In this document: positions 15,869 to 24,521 of the stretch, piece after piece
How the letters are laid out: each line of letters starts with the position of its first letter
Position numbering within the stretch: the stretch's first letter is position 1
Assembly (NCBI GenBank): GCA_046706185.1
Contig: JBJKPR010000056.1
Span: 18,008 to 82,007, forward strand
DNA from: JAJZXY01 sp046706185
GTDB taxonomy: Archaea; Thermoplasmatota; Thermoplasmata; Sysuiplasmatales; Sysuiplasmataceae
Direction: 5' to 3'
DNA length: 64,000 nt
Translations under genes and position numbers: made by a program
Notes under the pieces: model-generated
What the model was told of the DNA's origin: nothing
Databases searched by the model: none
The model's input: the letters and a program-made list of their open reading frames with translations, nothing else

Positions 15869-17950
15869 ATGAGTAATACAGCCGAAAGAACCAACAGGCT
15901 GGCGAAGGAGCGCAGCACTTATCTCAGAAGCGCAGCACACCAATCCATAGAATGGTTTCCATGGTCTGAAGAACCATTCGATCTGTCAAGGGAGAAGAGG
16001 AGGCCGGTGCTGCTTGACATAGGTGCATCCTGGTGTCACTGGTGCCACGTGATGGATGAAGGCACCTATGAGGACGAAGAGATTTCATCCTTCATCAACG
16101 ACCACTACATTGCGGTGAAGGTTGACAGGGATGAGAGGCCCGATGTGGATGCGAGATACCAGAAGGCTGTAAGTTCAATGACAGGACAGGGAGGTTGGCC
16201 GTTGACTGTTTTCCTGGACGATCAGGGCAGGCCGTTCTACGGCGGTACGTACTTTCCGCCGAGACCGACGGGTGAATTGCCCGGTTTCCTTGAGCTGCTG
16301 AGAAGGATTTACAGCTACTACACCACTCGGGAAGTGGAAAGGGAGGAGGTGGCTAGGAGCGTCACAGAGGCCGTTTCGTCACAGGACAGGTACAATGAGG
16401 AGGATGTCGGAAGTGCTGAAATCAGGGCCGCCCTGCTCAAAATAGTTGATGAATGTGATATCAGAAACGGCGGCTTCGGATTTTCACCAAAGTTCCCCCA
16501 CACGTCTGCTATTGAGCTTCTCCTTTCCCTTTACCACCGGGGCAGGAAGGAAGGTTATGAACCGTTGCGCCTCACACTCTACGGTATGCTGAATGGCGGC
16601 ATCCACGACCAGCTTGGTGGAGGTTTCCACAGATACTCTACTGATGAAAAATGGATTGTGCCCCACTTCGAGAAGATGTCATACGATAACGCGGGTTTGC
16701 TGAGGAACTACACGCACGCCTATCAGCTGTTCGGAGACGAAGAATACAGGAGAACAGCTCAAGGGATAGTCTCTTTTGTATCAGGAACGCTCAGCGGAGA
16801 AGACGGCTTCTTCGCAAGCCAGGACGCGGATGCAAAACCAGGGGACGACGGAGACTACTGGACCTGGACACCTTCGGAGCTTGCTGAAGCCCTGGAAGGA
16901 AAGGAAAGGGAGGTTGCAGAGCTGCACTTCCACATACGCGGAATGGCCGAAATGCACAGGAAAGACAGGCATGTTCTCTACAGGGCAATGAACATCTCAG
17001 AGGTGGCGGAGAAAACGGCCATGACACCGGGGGAGGCTTCCTTGCTGCTGGATGACGCAAGGAAAAAGATGCTTGAATTCAGGTTGAAAAGGCCCTCACC
17101 TGCAGTGGACAGGAGCGTCTTTGGAAACTGGAACGGAATGATGGCGTCTTCCTTCTTCGAGTACTCGCGATGCTTCAACGACGAAAATGCATTCAAACTG
17201 GCGAGGAGGAGCGTGGATAATTACATCAGGAATGCGTACGTTGATGGGCAGGGCTTTAGGCATACGCTGGCGGGTGGCGGGATAGAGGGCATGCTTGATG
17301 ACCAGGTCCATATGCTGCATGCCGCACTCGACCTCTTCGAACTGAGTTCAGACCCAGCTGCAGGCGAAATTGCAGCACAGTCCGGGAACGTTATTGATGG
17401 ATACAGATCCCCGTCAGGGGGACTGTATGATATTGACACGTCCAGGTACAACGGAGAGAAAATCGGCCTCTCGAATACAAGAAACGTGCATATCCACGAC
17501 TCACCGGCCCAGTCTCCAGTTGCAGGAGCGGCAATTCTGCTGCAGAGGGCTGGGGCAATTTTCGAGGATGAACGAGCCGCTGCACTCGCCAGGTCGATCA
17601 TAAGGGAAATTGTACCCTCATGCATCTCATCCGGTGTGTTCACTGCATCCATTTTCGTCGCGCTTGACCAGATGATAAACGGCGTGCCGCTCGTCGTTGT
17701 GGCGGGAAGCGGTAAAGACACCGGGTTCAGCGAACTGAACAGAGCCTCCGCATCAGTCTACCTTCCTTGGAAGGAGACTGTGCTGATAGACACTGACACA
17801 GCTGAAACGGCACCTTATTCCGACACAATGCAATCTATAATAGGAAAAACGAGGGAAGAAGGGAAGCCGCTAGCGTTCTTCTGCAGAGGCAGAAGCTGCT
17901 CTCCGCCCGCCGAAACAGCCGCTAAGCTCCTTTCAATCCTTGGAAAATGA
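15869..17950 (+). CDS. DUF255 / YyaL-type thioredoxin-domain protein
   Basis: The 693-residue protein has an N-terminal thioredoxin-like domain with CHWC (Cys56, Cys59) in the block LLDIGASWCHWCHVMDEGTY followed by DRDERPDVDARYQ and GGWPLTVFLDDQGRPF-GGTYFPP. It is joined to an (alpha/alpha)-barrel domain (about 200-690) with FPHTSAIELLL, GGIHDQLGGGFHRYS, HFEKMSYDNAGLL and WNGMMASSF. These are hallmarks of the COG1331 family, conserved from archaea to mammals (SPATA20). The length is normal. A redox and/or sugar-related role has been proposed, but the reaction is unknown; it is probably cytoplasmic since no signal peptide is present. Confidence 0.92.
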   Translation: MSNTAERTNRLAKERSTYLRSAAHQSIEWFPWSEEPFDLSREKRRPVLLDIGASWCHWCHVMDEGTYEDEEISSFINDHYIAVKVDRDERPDVDARYQKAVSSMTGQGGWPLTVFLDDQGRPFYGGTYFPPRPTGELPGFLELLRRIYSYYTTREVEREEVARSVTEAVSSQDRYNEEDVGSAEIRAALLKIVDECDIRNGGFGFSPKFPHTSAIELLLSLYHRGRKEGYEPLRLTLYGMLNGGIHDQLGGGFHRYSTDEKWIVPHFEKMSYDNAGLLRNYTHAYQLFGDEEYRRTAQGIVSFVSGTLSGEDGFFASQDADAKPGDDGDYWTWTPSELAEALEGKEREVAELHFHIRGMAEMHRKDRHVLYRAMNISEVAEKTAMTPGEASLLLDDARKKMLEFRLKRPSPAVDRSVFGNWNGMMASSFFEYSRCFNDENAFKLARRSVDNYIRNAYVDGQGFRHTLAGGGIEGMLDDQVHMLHAALDLFELSSDPAAGEIAAQSGNVIDGYRSPSGGLYDIDTSRYNGEKIGLSNTRNVHIHDSPAQSPVAGAAILLQRAGAIFEDERAAALARSIIREIVPSCISSGVFTASIFVALDQMINGVPLVVVAGSGKDTGFSELNRASASVYLPWKETVLIDTDTAETAPYSDTMQSIIGKTREEGKPLAFFCRGRSCSPPAETAAKLLSILGK

Positions 17951-17967
17951 GGCAGAGACTGCATACC

Positions 17968-18129
17968 CTATTCCCTCGTGGCCTCGACAAGCTTGCCCTT
18001 TGCCCAGTCCAGTCCCTTTCCTTCAGCGCAGTCCCTGCACAGGATCTGGAAGCCACGGGGGTTCATGAGATCGCTGAATTTCTTGAGGTCGATTAACTCC
18101 ACGGGCATGCTGCAGTCATCGCATTGCAT
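17968..18129 (-). CDS. Small zinc-ribbon protein (53 aa)
   Basis: Short frame beginning MQCDDCSMPVELIDLKKF with a second CRDC at about residues 36-39, giving two CxxC pairs of a treble-clef or ribbon zinc site. The rest is charged (DWAKGKLVEATRE). A TATA-like TTAAATAG on the minus strand at 18160-18167 puts the transcript start near 18137, so I chose ATG 18129; an in-frame ATG at 18147 would add six residues. It converges on the DUF255 gene and diverges from the acyl-CoA synthetase gene. Such mini zinc proteins often bind nucleic acid or larger complexes; the function here is unknown. Confidence 0.65.
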   Translation of the reverse strand: MQCDDCSMPVELIDLKKFSDLMNPRGFQILCRDCAEGKGLDWAKGKLVEATRE

Positions 18130-18329
18130 CTTATCGCTTCGAGTCATAGTTTTTGGATACTATTTAAGATTGCCCGGAATGGCACAGGCGGTTATCGCCG
18201 GAGCGCTTGGTACGCTGCTGTTCTGTATTTAAAGAAGGAGCCCGATATTTCACAGGATCAAACTAAGTATTATACAAAAATAGCAATATATGCAGTAAAG
18301 AGCGGACAGTACTGCCCTGAATCACGGAA

Positions 18330-21080
18330 GTGATTGAAGTGGAAACGACGATTAAAGGCTACTCTGCAGATGTAACTATTAGGGACGGGTCGATGCTGAG
18401 CATAAGACCTGTGCTTCCAGAAGATCTCGACCTGCTCAAGGATTTCATACGGAAGACTTCAAGGCAGGCGTTAAGGCTCAGGTTCTTTGGCACCTCGCAA
18501 TCGCCGGAGGAGAATTCGAGATACCTGATGCCTGACAGCTCCACAGGATACGCTATTCTTGCCACGCGGCAGGGGACGGTTGTGGGGCATGCTGCATTCT
18601 ACTACACTGGAAAGGAGAAGAAGAGCGCAGAGGTGTCCGTCCTTGTTGGCGACGATTACAGGGGGAAGGGTGTTGGAACTGCCTTGCTCCAGCTCCTGAG
18701 CGAAGTGGGGGCGAATGGGGGAGTGATGGAATTCACACTTGAAATGCTGCCTGAAAATTTCGCGATGATTAACGTTGTCAAAGGGCTCGGTTTTCCATTC
18801 AGGACAGACATATCCCCCGGAAGCATAGTGATGAGCTTTCCCACTTCACTTTCTGACAGCGTCATACGTACCTTCGACGAGAGAGAGGCGGTGGCCACCA
18901 AGGCCTCAATACAGAATTTCCTCGAACCTGCTGCGGTGGCGGTGATAGGCGCTTCAAGGAGAAAGGGGAGCATAGGATGGCAGCTCTTCAGGAACATTGT
19001 GGAGGGGGAGTACACAGGCATCACCTACCCTGTAAACCCGGAAGCCTCCTCAGTCCAGTCCGTTCAGGCATACAAGAGCGTCCTTGACTGCCCGGGACCG
19101 GTAGACCTGGCATTCATCGTTGTTCCTGCCAAGTATGTGAACCAGGTGGCAGAAGAATGCGGAAGGAAGGGGATCCGGTCGTTGGTTGTCATTTCGTCTG
19201 GCTTTTCTGAAATGAGCGGCAACCAGGGGCAGCAGATGCAGGAGGATCTCCTCAATACATGCAGGACGTATGGCATGAGGCTGATTGGGCCAAACTGCAT
19301 GGGAATTGTGAGCACATCGCCATCGGTAAGGCTTAACGGGCAGTTTGCACCTTTCAAGCCAAAGGAGGGGAACCTCTCTTTCCTTTCACAGTCTGGTGCC
19401 CTCGGCATAGCGGTGATACAGGAACTCAACAGCCTCGGTCTTGGTCTCTCCTCCTTCATATCAGTGGGCAACAAGGCGGACATTTCAGGCAACGATCTGA
19501 TGCAGTACTGGGAGGACGACGCCAATACAGATGTCATACTCATGTACCTTGAGTCGTTCGGCAATCCGAGGAAATTCTCAAGGATCGCGAGAAGGGTTTC
19601 GGAGAAGAAGCCTGTTGTTGTGGTGAAAAGCGGAAGGACGATTTCAGGCTCAAGGGCGGCAAAGAGCCACACGGGTGCAATGGTCTCGGCCTCCGACATA
19701 ACGGTCGATGCACTGCTCAGCCAGTCCGGGGTAATACGCGCACAGTCGCTTCATGAGCTGTTTGATTTCGCATCTGTTCTTTCCACCCAGCCTCTACCTG
19801 AGGGCAATGGCGTGGCAATAATAACAAATGCAGGAGGGGCTGGCATACTCGCGGCAGACGCATGCGAAGCGTCGGGGCTCCGGGTAGTCGAGTTCAGCCA
19901 GCCCGTGCAGCAGGAGCTGGCGAAGATCCTGCCTTCCATCGCTTCAGTCAGGAACCCTGTAGACATGACTGCAGGTGCGACGGCCGATGACTATTACAAA
20001 GCTATCATGACTGCGTGCAGGGAACCCGGCGTGAATTCGCTCATAGTCCTGTTTGTGCCTCCTATTGAGATCAACGCGGAGGACGTTGGAAGAAGGATAC
20101 TGGATGCCGCACGGGATCTGAAGGGAAGGGCGCCGATGATATCCGTTTTCATGGCCTCGACAGGTATTCCTGAGATGCTCTCTGCTGATTCCCTGAAGAT
20201 ACCTTCCTTCAAGTTCCCCGAGGACGCGGCAAGGGCGCTTGGAAAGGCTGTCGAGTATTCAAGGTGGAGGAGTGAGCCGAAGGGCAAATTCACACACACA
20301 AGAAACAGGAGGTTCGGAGAGGCGGCTGCAATCGTGGCGGAGGTGATGGGGAGAGGGGACGAATGGCTCTCGCTCGAAGAGACAATAAAACTTCTGTCCA
20401 TTTACGGGATTGATTTCCTGAAGACAGAATTTGCACTTACACCATCCGGGGCCTCGCAGAAGGCCTCGACATTCAGGCAGCATGTCGTCCTCAAGGTCAA
20501 CTCTAGAACAGTGCTCCACAAGAGTGACGTTGGAGGAGTGAAACTTGACCTGGAGCCGTCGGAAGTAATCGTGGAGGCAGAAAAGATGAAGACTGGTGTT
20601 GAGAGCCTTGGCCACAGGGTGGATGGCTTCACACTTCAGGCAATGGCTGAACCAGGGCTGGAAATGTTTGTTGGTGTAACTCACGATGCGGACTTTGGGC
20701 CTATAGTCGCATGCGGCTACGGAGGAACTTATGTTGAGGCGATGAAGGACATTTCGGTACGGACGACGCCACTGACAGACAAGGATGCGGACAGTATGTT
20801 AAGGTCGCTCAGGACATTCACGATACTCAAAGGCTTCCGCGGCGAAAAACCGTATGACACAGCAGCGCTGACAAAGCTAATACTTTCGGTCAACTCGATG
20901 GTGGAGGATATACCGGAGATACAGGAGCTTGACCTTAACCCTGTGATAGTACATAACGAGGGACTGACAACTGTCGATGCCAGGATCAGGGTGGGCAAGA
21001 CACTTCCCGGTGTTCCAGAAGGGGCAAAGAGAATAACGCCCATCGGCAGGGACAGGCAGAACACTGAAAAAAGAGAATAA
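18330..21080 (+). CDS. GNAT-acyl-CoA synthetase (NDP-forming) fusion, Pat-like
   Basis: The 916-residue protein combines an N-terminal GNAT acetyltransferase (about 1-180; acetyl-CoA loop VGDDYRGKGVGTALL) with a full ADP-forming acyl-CoA synthetase: CoA-binding domain (about 195-300; AVAVIGASRRKGSIGW), succinyl-CoA-ligase-like domains with SHTGAM (His447, the phospho-histidine equivalent), and an ATP-grasp domain (about 680-900; LHKSDVGGVKLDLEP). In lysine acetyltransferases of the Pat/PatZ group the ligase part senses acetyl-CoA and the GNAT part acetylates proteins such as acetyl-CoA synthetase. Here GNAT is at the N-terminus, the reverse of E. coli PatZ, and both ligase histidines remain, so the ligase could be active. 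Start is GTG 18330. Confidence 0.88.
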   Translation: MIEVETTIKGYSADVTIRDGSMLSIRPVLPEDLDLLKDFIRKTSRQALRLRFFGTSQSPEENSRYLMPDSSTGYAILATRQGTVVGHAAFYYTGKEKKSAEVSVLVGDDYRGKGVGTALLQLLSEVGANGGVMEFTLEMLPENFAMINVVKGLGFPFRTDISPGSIVMSFPTSLSDSVIRTFDEREAVATKASIQNFLEPAAVAVIGASRRKGSIGWQLFRNIVEGEYTGITYPVNPEASSVQSVQAYKSVLDCPGPVDLAFIVVPAKYVNQVAEECGRKGIRSLVVISSGFSEMSGNQGQQMQEDLLNTCRTYGMRLIGPNCMGIVSTSPSVRLNGQFAPFKPKEGNLSFLSQSGALGIAVIQELNSLGLGLSSFISVGNKADISGNDLMQYWEDDANTDVILMYLESFGNPRKFSRIARRVSEKKPVVVVKSGRTISGSRAAKSHTGAMVSASDITVDALLSQSGVIRAQSLHELFDFASVLSTQPLPEGNGVAIITNAGGAGILAADACEASGLRVVEFSQPVQQELAKILPSIASVRNPVDMTAGATADDYYKAIMTACREPGVNSLIVLFVPPIEINAEDVGRRILDAARDLKGRAPMISVFMASTGIPEMLSADSLKIPSFKFPEDAARALGKAVEYSRWRSEPKGKFTHTRNRRFGEAAAIVAEVMGRGDEWLSLEETIKLLSIYGIDFLKTEFALTPSGASQKASTFRQHVVLKVNSRTVLHKSDVGGVKLDLEPSEVIVEAEKMKTGVESLGHRVDGFTLQAMAEPGLEMFVGVTHDADFGPIVACGYGGTYVEAMKDISVRTTPLTDKDADSMLRSLRTFTILKGFRGEKPYDTAALTKLILSVNSMVEDIPEIQELDLNPVIVHNEGLTTVDARIRVGKTLPGVPEGAKRITPIGRDRQNTEKRE

Positions 21081-21122
21081 GGGGAAAAAATTGGCTGATC
21101 CCGGCAAACCCGTCTGCTGTGC

Positions 21123-22061
21123 TCAGTTGCCCTTCGACCTGCGCCTAAGCAGTGCGGCTGCCACACCTGACACGACGAGTATGACTGCAACACCCGCCGC
21201 AATGTAGGCTACTGGCCCTGGTCCGCTGGAAGGCTGGACGTAGAGTGTGTTGCCAACGGCGTACGTATTGCCGTTTGTCACTATCTGGGCTGACGGGTCA
21301 AGGTATACCGAGAGCGAGTAGTTCTGAACGGTGCCTGAGGACGAGAATGAAATGTTGTAGCTCCTGTTCACTGTGACGCCCGCGTCATAGCTGTAGGCAG
21401 TCTGCCCATTCGCGCTGTCGTATGTTCTGTTCCAGTGGGAGAGCTGTTTTGAGAAGGCGCTGTAATCCAGAGCGTGGTATGCTGATAGGTGAGTCTGGCT
21501 GTCGGCGAAGAAGTTCAGTATCTTTGAGTATACGAGCGCGCCTGAAGGCGAGTTGATATCCACTGTGCCGCTGGTTGTCGTGGATATGTTGATGCTCTTT
21601 GTGTAGTTGAAGTCCTTCCATGACATGTTTACAGAGCCTGCGGTCCCGTTCCCTATGCCCTTCACAGCCATGTAAAGGGATGAGGTAATCACAACTGCAA
21701 GCTTTGTCTGGTTGGCGACCCATGATGCATTGTAGTACATCACCAGGCTGCTGATGTATGCGTGTCTGTACTCTGATGCTATCGTGCCGTTTATCGATTC
21801 GACAGCTGTCACTGAAGTGTTGCTTTTGGACGTTATGTTGAGGCTGAGGCTTCCACTGCTGTTGTTCAGTGCGTTGCTTATCAGACTGGTTGCCGGATAC
21901 GTGAAGTTGACGTACAGCTCGGTCTGGGAGTGCCAGTCTGCAGTCTGGGTGGATGGATTGACTTCCACCTTGACCGAAGAGGCCGAAACGGGTGCAACTG
22001 CTATCGCGAGCATTGCAATGGCGATCAGCGCTGCAACCGCCCTCGAACTTGTCTTCCTCAT
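21123..22061 (-). CDS. Surface glycoprotein with signal peptide and C-terminal anchor
   Basis: The 312-residue protein starts with a signal peptide (RKTSSRAVAALIAIAMLAIAVAPVSA) and ends with one transmembrane helix (about 280-303; PVAYIAAGVAVILVVSGVAAAL) and an Arg-rich stop-transfer tail RRRSKGN. Between them lies Ser/Thr/Asn-rich extracellular sequence with roughly 20 Asn-X-Ser/Thr sites. It therefore sits on the outer face of the membrane. No catalytic motif was found. A TATA-like element at 22084-22091 gives a leaderless ATG at 22061. It lies 42 nt from the end of the acyl-CoA synthetase, tail to tail. Confidence 0.8.
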   Translation of the reverse strand: MRKTSSRAVAALIAIAMLAIAVAPVSASSVKVEVNPSTQTADWHSQTELYVNFTYPATSLISNALNNSSGSLSLNITSKSNTSVTAVESINGTIASEYRHAYISSLVMYYNASWVANQTKLAVVITSSLYMAVKGIGNGTAGSVNMSWKDFNYTKSINISTTTSGTVDINSPSGALVYSKILNFFADSQTHLSAYHALDYSAFSKQLSHWNRTYDSANGQTAYSYDAGVTVNRSYNISFSSSGTVQNYSLSVYLDPSAQIVTNGNTYAVGNTLYVQPSSGPGPVAYIAAGVAVILVVSGVAAALLRRRSKGN

Positions 22062-22083
22062 AACTAGCCGGCACTTACGTATC

Positions 22084-22091
22084 CTATATCT
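22084..22091 (-). promoter_or_regulatory. TATA box of the surface glycoprotein gene
   Basis: On the minus strand AGATATAG, centred 26 nt before the ATG at 22061, the spacing expected for a leaderless transcript. Confidence 0.5.
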
Positions 22092-22129
22092 ACTTTCCTA
22101 GACACCGGTCGAATTCCGCGCTTACTCTT

Positions 22130-22405
22130 TCAGCCGCCTGAAACTGCGGGAACAACATCAACCACCGAGTCATTCTTCACGTGTGTCAGCTGGCCGTCTG
22201 AGAACCTTATGTCTTTGCCGTCCACGTACACGTTGATGTATCTTCTGATCTTCCCGTTCTCGAATATCCTCTTGCCAAACTCCTCGCCGAAGACGTCTGA
22301 GAGCTTTGTGAAAAGGGCGCCGATGCCGCCCTGGAAATCTATCTCGACTTCCTTGTTTCCCTTTGTTATCGACTGCATTGCAGATGAGAAATTCACTTTG
22401 ACCAT
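22130..22405 (-). CDS. Ubiquitin-like small modifier / MoaD-ThiS family protein (SAMP-like)
   Basis: The 91-residue beta-grasp protein ends in Gly-Gly (VVPAVSGG), as required for adenylation and thiocarboxylation by an E1-like enzyme. The pattern MVKVNFSSAM, EVEIDFQGGIGALFTKLSDVFGEEFGKRIF, YINVYVDGKDIRF and VKNDSVVDVVPAVSGG is that of MoaD-type proteins. In archaea these act as sulfur carriers (molybdopterin, tRNA thiolation) and some as protein modifiers (SAMPs). It follows threonine synthase by 12 nt in the same operon, an unusual partnership. No E1-like or MoaE gene is in the window. Confidence 0.85.
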   Translation of the reverse strand: MVKVNFSSAMQSITKGNKEVEIDFQGGIGALFTKLSDVFGEEFGKRIFENGKIRRYINVYVDGKDIRFSDGQLTHVKNDSVVDVVPAVSGG

Positions 22406-22417
22406 TACTGTTGCACC

Positions 22418-23677
22418 TCACAGACCTGACCTGAACAGAGGCTCGACATCGGGAAGGTTCGGCCCGACGATGCTTGTCTTTATTCCCTGCACCAGGTGAC
22501 TTGGGACCTTCAGGCCGTTGCCCGTGATCAGGCATACGACTGTCTCATCCCTTCCTACTGTCCCGTCGCCTATCCTCCTCTTCAGTGAGGCGATAACAGT
22601 GCCACCCGCCGGCTCGGTGAATATTCCCTCCTCCCTTGCAAGGAGAAGCTGCCCCTCGACAACCTCATCATCCGTCGGAGCGTCGGCGAAGCCTCCGGTA
22701 GACCTTATGACACCGACGGCGTCGTCGCCTGAGGCGGGGTCACCTATTGCGAGTGACTCGGCAACAGTTTCCGGATTTTCAACGGGCTTTACCTCTCCTG
22801 TCACATATGCCTTCGAGATAGGGGAGCATCCTTCCGGCTGGGTGCCGGAAATCATGCATGAGCCGGTGGACAGCCCGAACCTGCGCAGCTCTTCGACGCC
22901 TTTGCCGACAGCGGTGAGCAGGGCGCCCGATCCCATAGGCACAATCATCCTGTCAGGCTCCTCCCAACCCATCTGCTCCACAACCTCCATTGCAAGTGTC
23001 TTGGACCCTTCGACGTAATATGGCCGGAGGTTCACGTTCACAAACCCGACGCTGTACCTGTCGGACACCAGATTTGCAAGTCTGTTGGCTGTATCGTATG
23101 TGCCCTTGACCTCTATCACATTGGCGCCGTATGCAGAAGCAGAAAGGACCTTGTTCTTCTCCAGCCCCTGGGGTATCAGAACGTAGCAGGGGACCCTGTA
23201 TTTTGCAGCTGCTGCCGCAGTCGCGCCCGCCAGGTTGCCTGTTGAAGCGCAACCAACGCCCTTCAGGCCGAACTCAATAGCCTTTGGCACGGAGGTCGCA
23301 ACCGGCCTGTCCTTGAAGGAATAAGTCGGGTTTACAGTATCATCCTTGACAAGCACCCTCTTCACCCCGAGAACTCTCGCGAGGTTGACACATTCCCTTA
23401 GGGGTGTCATGCCGGGGTTCAGGCCGCGCAGTCCGCTTGCAGCAGAAACCGGGAGGAGAGGCCAGTATCTCCATATATTCTGTGGACCCTTTGCAACCGA
23501 CTCCCTTGTCAAGTATTCCGAAACTGGTGCATCGTCGTATCTGACCTCAACTGGAGCGAAGCATTCATCGCACGCGCTTCTGACGGAGAGTTCAAAGCGC
23601 TTGCCGCACGCCTTGCAGTAAAGACCTGAGGCAAAAGTCCTGCTCCCTGAGCCCTTCACATATGCGGATGAAGTCAT
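22418..23677 (-). CDS. thrC: Threonine synthase
   Basis: The 419-residue PLP enzyme converts O-phosphohomoserine to threonine. A zinc ribbon at the N-terminus (Cys21, Cys24, Cys36, Cys39) precedes the catalytic fold, as in many archaeal forms. PLP lysine is Lys122 in NPTYSFKDRP; STGNLAGATAAAAAKY is the phosphate-binding loop and IVPMGSGALLTAVGKG the second glycine-rich loop. ATG 23677 lies 26 nt from a TATA box at 23699-23706, so the message is leaderless. The intergenic region shared with the divergent HTH-CBS gene carries two related palindromes, suggesting regulation. Confidence 0.93.
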   Translation of the reverse strand: MTSSAYVKGSGSRTFASGLYCKACGKRFELSVRSACDECFAPVEVRYDDAPVSEYLTRESVAKGPQNIWRYWPLLPVSAASGLRGLNPGMTPLRECVNLARVLGVKRVLVKDDTVNPTYSFKDRPVATSVPKAIEFGLKGVGCASTGNLAGATAAAAAKYRVPCYVLIPQGLEKNKVLSASAYGANVIEVKGTYDTANRLANLVSDRYSVGFVNVNLRPYYVEGSKTLAMEVVEQMGWEEPDRMIVPMGSGALLTAVGKGVEELRRFGLSTGSCMISGTQPEGCSPISKAYVTGEVKPVENPETVAESLAIGDPASGDDAVGVIRSTGGFADAPTDDEVVEGQLLLAREEGIFTEPAGGTVIASLKRRIGDGTVGRDETVVCLITGNGLKVPSHLVQGIKTSIVGPNLPDVEPLFRSGL

Positions 23678-23698
23678 TGTCCAGACGATTATTACCTG

Positions 23699-23706
23699 TA
23701 ATAAAA
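23699..23706 (-). promoter_or_regulatory. TATA box of thrC
   Basis: TTTTATTA on the minus strand, centred 26 nt before the ATG at 23677: a leaderless promoter. Confidence 0.5.
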
Positions 23707-23723
23707 CCGATTTTGTTTCTAAT

Positions 23724-23737
23724 ATTCTTATTGGAAT
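23724..23737. promoter_or_regulatory. Palindromic operator, thrC side
   Basis: ATTCTTATTGGAAT, a near-perfect palindrome about 18 nt upstream of the thrC TATA. Together with flanking bases, TATTGGAATACGAA (23729-23742) reappears exactly as its reverse complement at 23848-23861. Confidence 0.5.
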
Positions 23738-23852
23738 ACGAAATATGGACAGACGTGAGGAAAATCGCTGACTTCCGGTTTGTTAGTGACTTCATGCAAT
23801 ACTGCATATGCCGGCACGCACACACCCCGGTCTGCACAGAATGTGAATTCGT

Positions 23853-23866
23853 ATTCCAATAGGAAT
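23853..23866. promoter_or_regulatory. Palindromic operator, HTH-CBS gene side
   Basis: ATTCCAATAGGAAT, a perfect palindrome (ATTCC-AATA-GGAAT) abutting the TATA element of the HTH-CBS gene, where a bound protein would block or recruit TFB/TBP. It is the mirror partner of the site near thrC. Confidence 0.55.
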
Positions 23867-23872
23867 TAATAC
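23865..23872 (+). promoter_or_regulatory. TATA box of the HTH-CBS gene
   Basis: ATTAATAC centred 26 nt before the ATG at 23894: a leaderless promoter that overlaps the right half of the palindrome. Confidence 0.5.
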
Positions 23873-23893
23873 TAGCCGGATATACAACCTCCG

Positions 23894-24457
23894 ATGCCAT
23901 TCCCGAAGATAGAGGAAATCAAGAAGATGAGGAAGCAGCTCGACGTTACCCAGAGCGAGCTTGCAAGAATGGCGAATGTGAGCCAGTCGACCATAGCCAA
24001 GCTCGAAAGGAGCAGCATTTCAGCGAGCTACGAGATAGTGACGAGGGTTTTTGAGGCGATTGAAAACGAGGGGAAGCTGAGGAAGATTAACAGGACTGCG
24101 AGGGAGGTGCTGCACACTCCGATAGTCAGCGTGCAGAAGGATGCAACGCTGGCCGAGGTGTCTGAGCTCATGAAGAGGCGTGGCTATTCACAGCTTCCGG
24201 TCATGAACGGTGACACTGTCGTCGGCAGCATATCTGACGAGACAATACTCAACCAGCTGAGGCAGGGGTCAAGCCTGGACGAACTGTCCCACATAAAGGT
24301 GGAGGCGGTCATGAATGATGCGTACCCTGTGATTCCGGAAACCACAGCAGTTGAAATGGTCGCAACGCTTCTTTCGAGCAGCCCGGCCGTACTTGTGCAG
24401 AGAAAGGGAAAGATTTCGGGCATAATAACGAAGTCTGATCTGCTCAAGCTCATATAG
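23894..24457 (+). CDS. HTH (XRE-type) - CBS domain regulator
   Basis: The 187-residue protein has a Cro/CI-type helix-turn-helix (about 8-62: LDVTQSELARMANVSQSTIAKLE) followed by two CBS domains (about 70-125 and 130-187: TPIVSVQKDATLAEVSELMKRRGYSQLPVM and VEAVMNDAYPVIPETTAVEMVATLL). This is a common archaeal arrangement in which CBS pairs bind adenosyl compounds (AMP, ATP, SAM) and gate DNA binding. Divergent to thrC with paired palindromes between, it probably autoregulates and controls threonine synthesis; this is inference. Ligand unknown. Confidence 0.88.
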   Translation: MPFPKIEEIKKMRKQLDVTQSELARMANVSQSTIAKLERSSISASYEIVTRVFEAIENEGKLRKINRTAREVLHTPIVSVQKDATLAEVSELMKRRGYSQLPVMNGDTVVGSISDETILNQLRQGSSLDELSHIKVEAVMNDAYPVIPETTAVEMVATLLSSSPAVLVQRKGKISGIITKSDLLKLI

Positions 24458-24521
24458 AAACTGGAAAGGAAGTAGAAAGCGTTTTGGGGGGAGGGTTTAC
24501 GCTGCAGCGGGAGGAGGCTGT

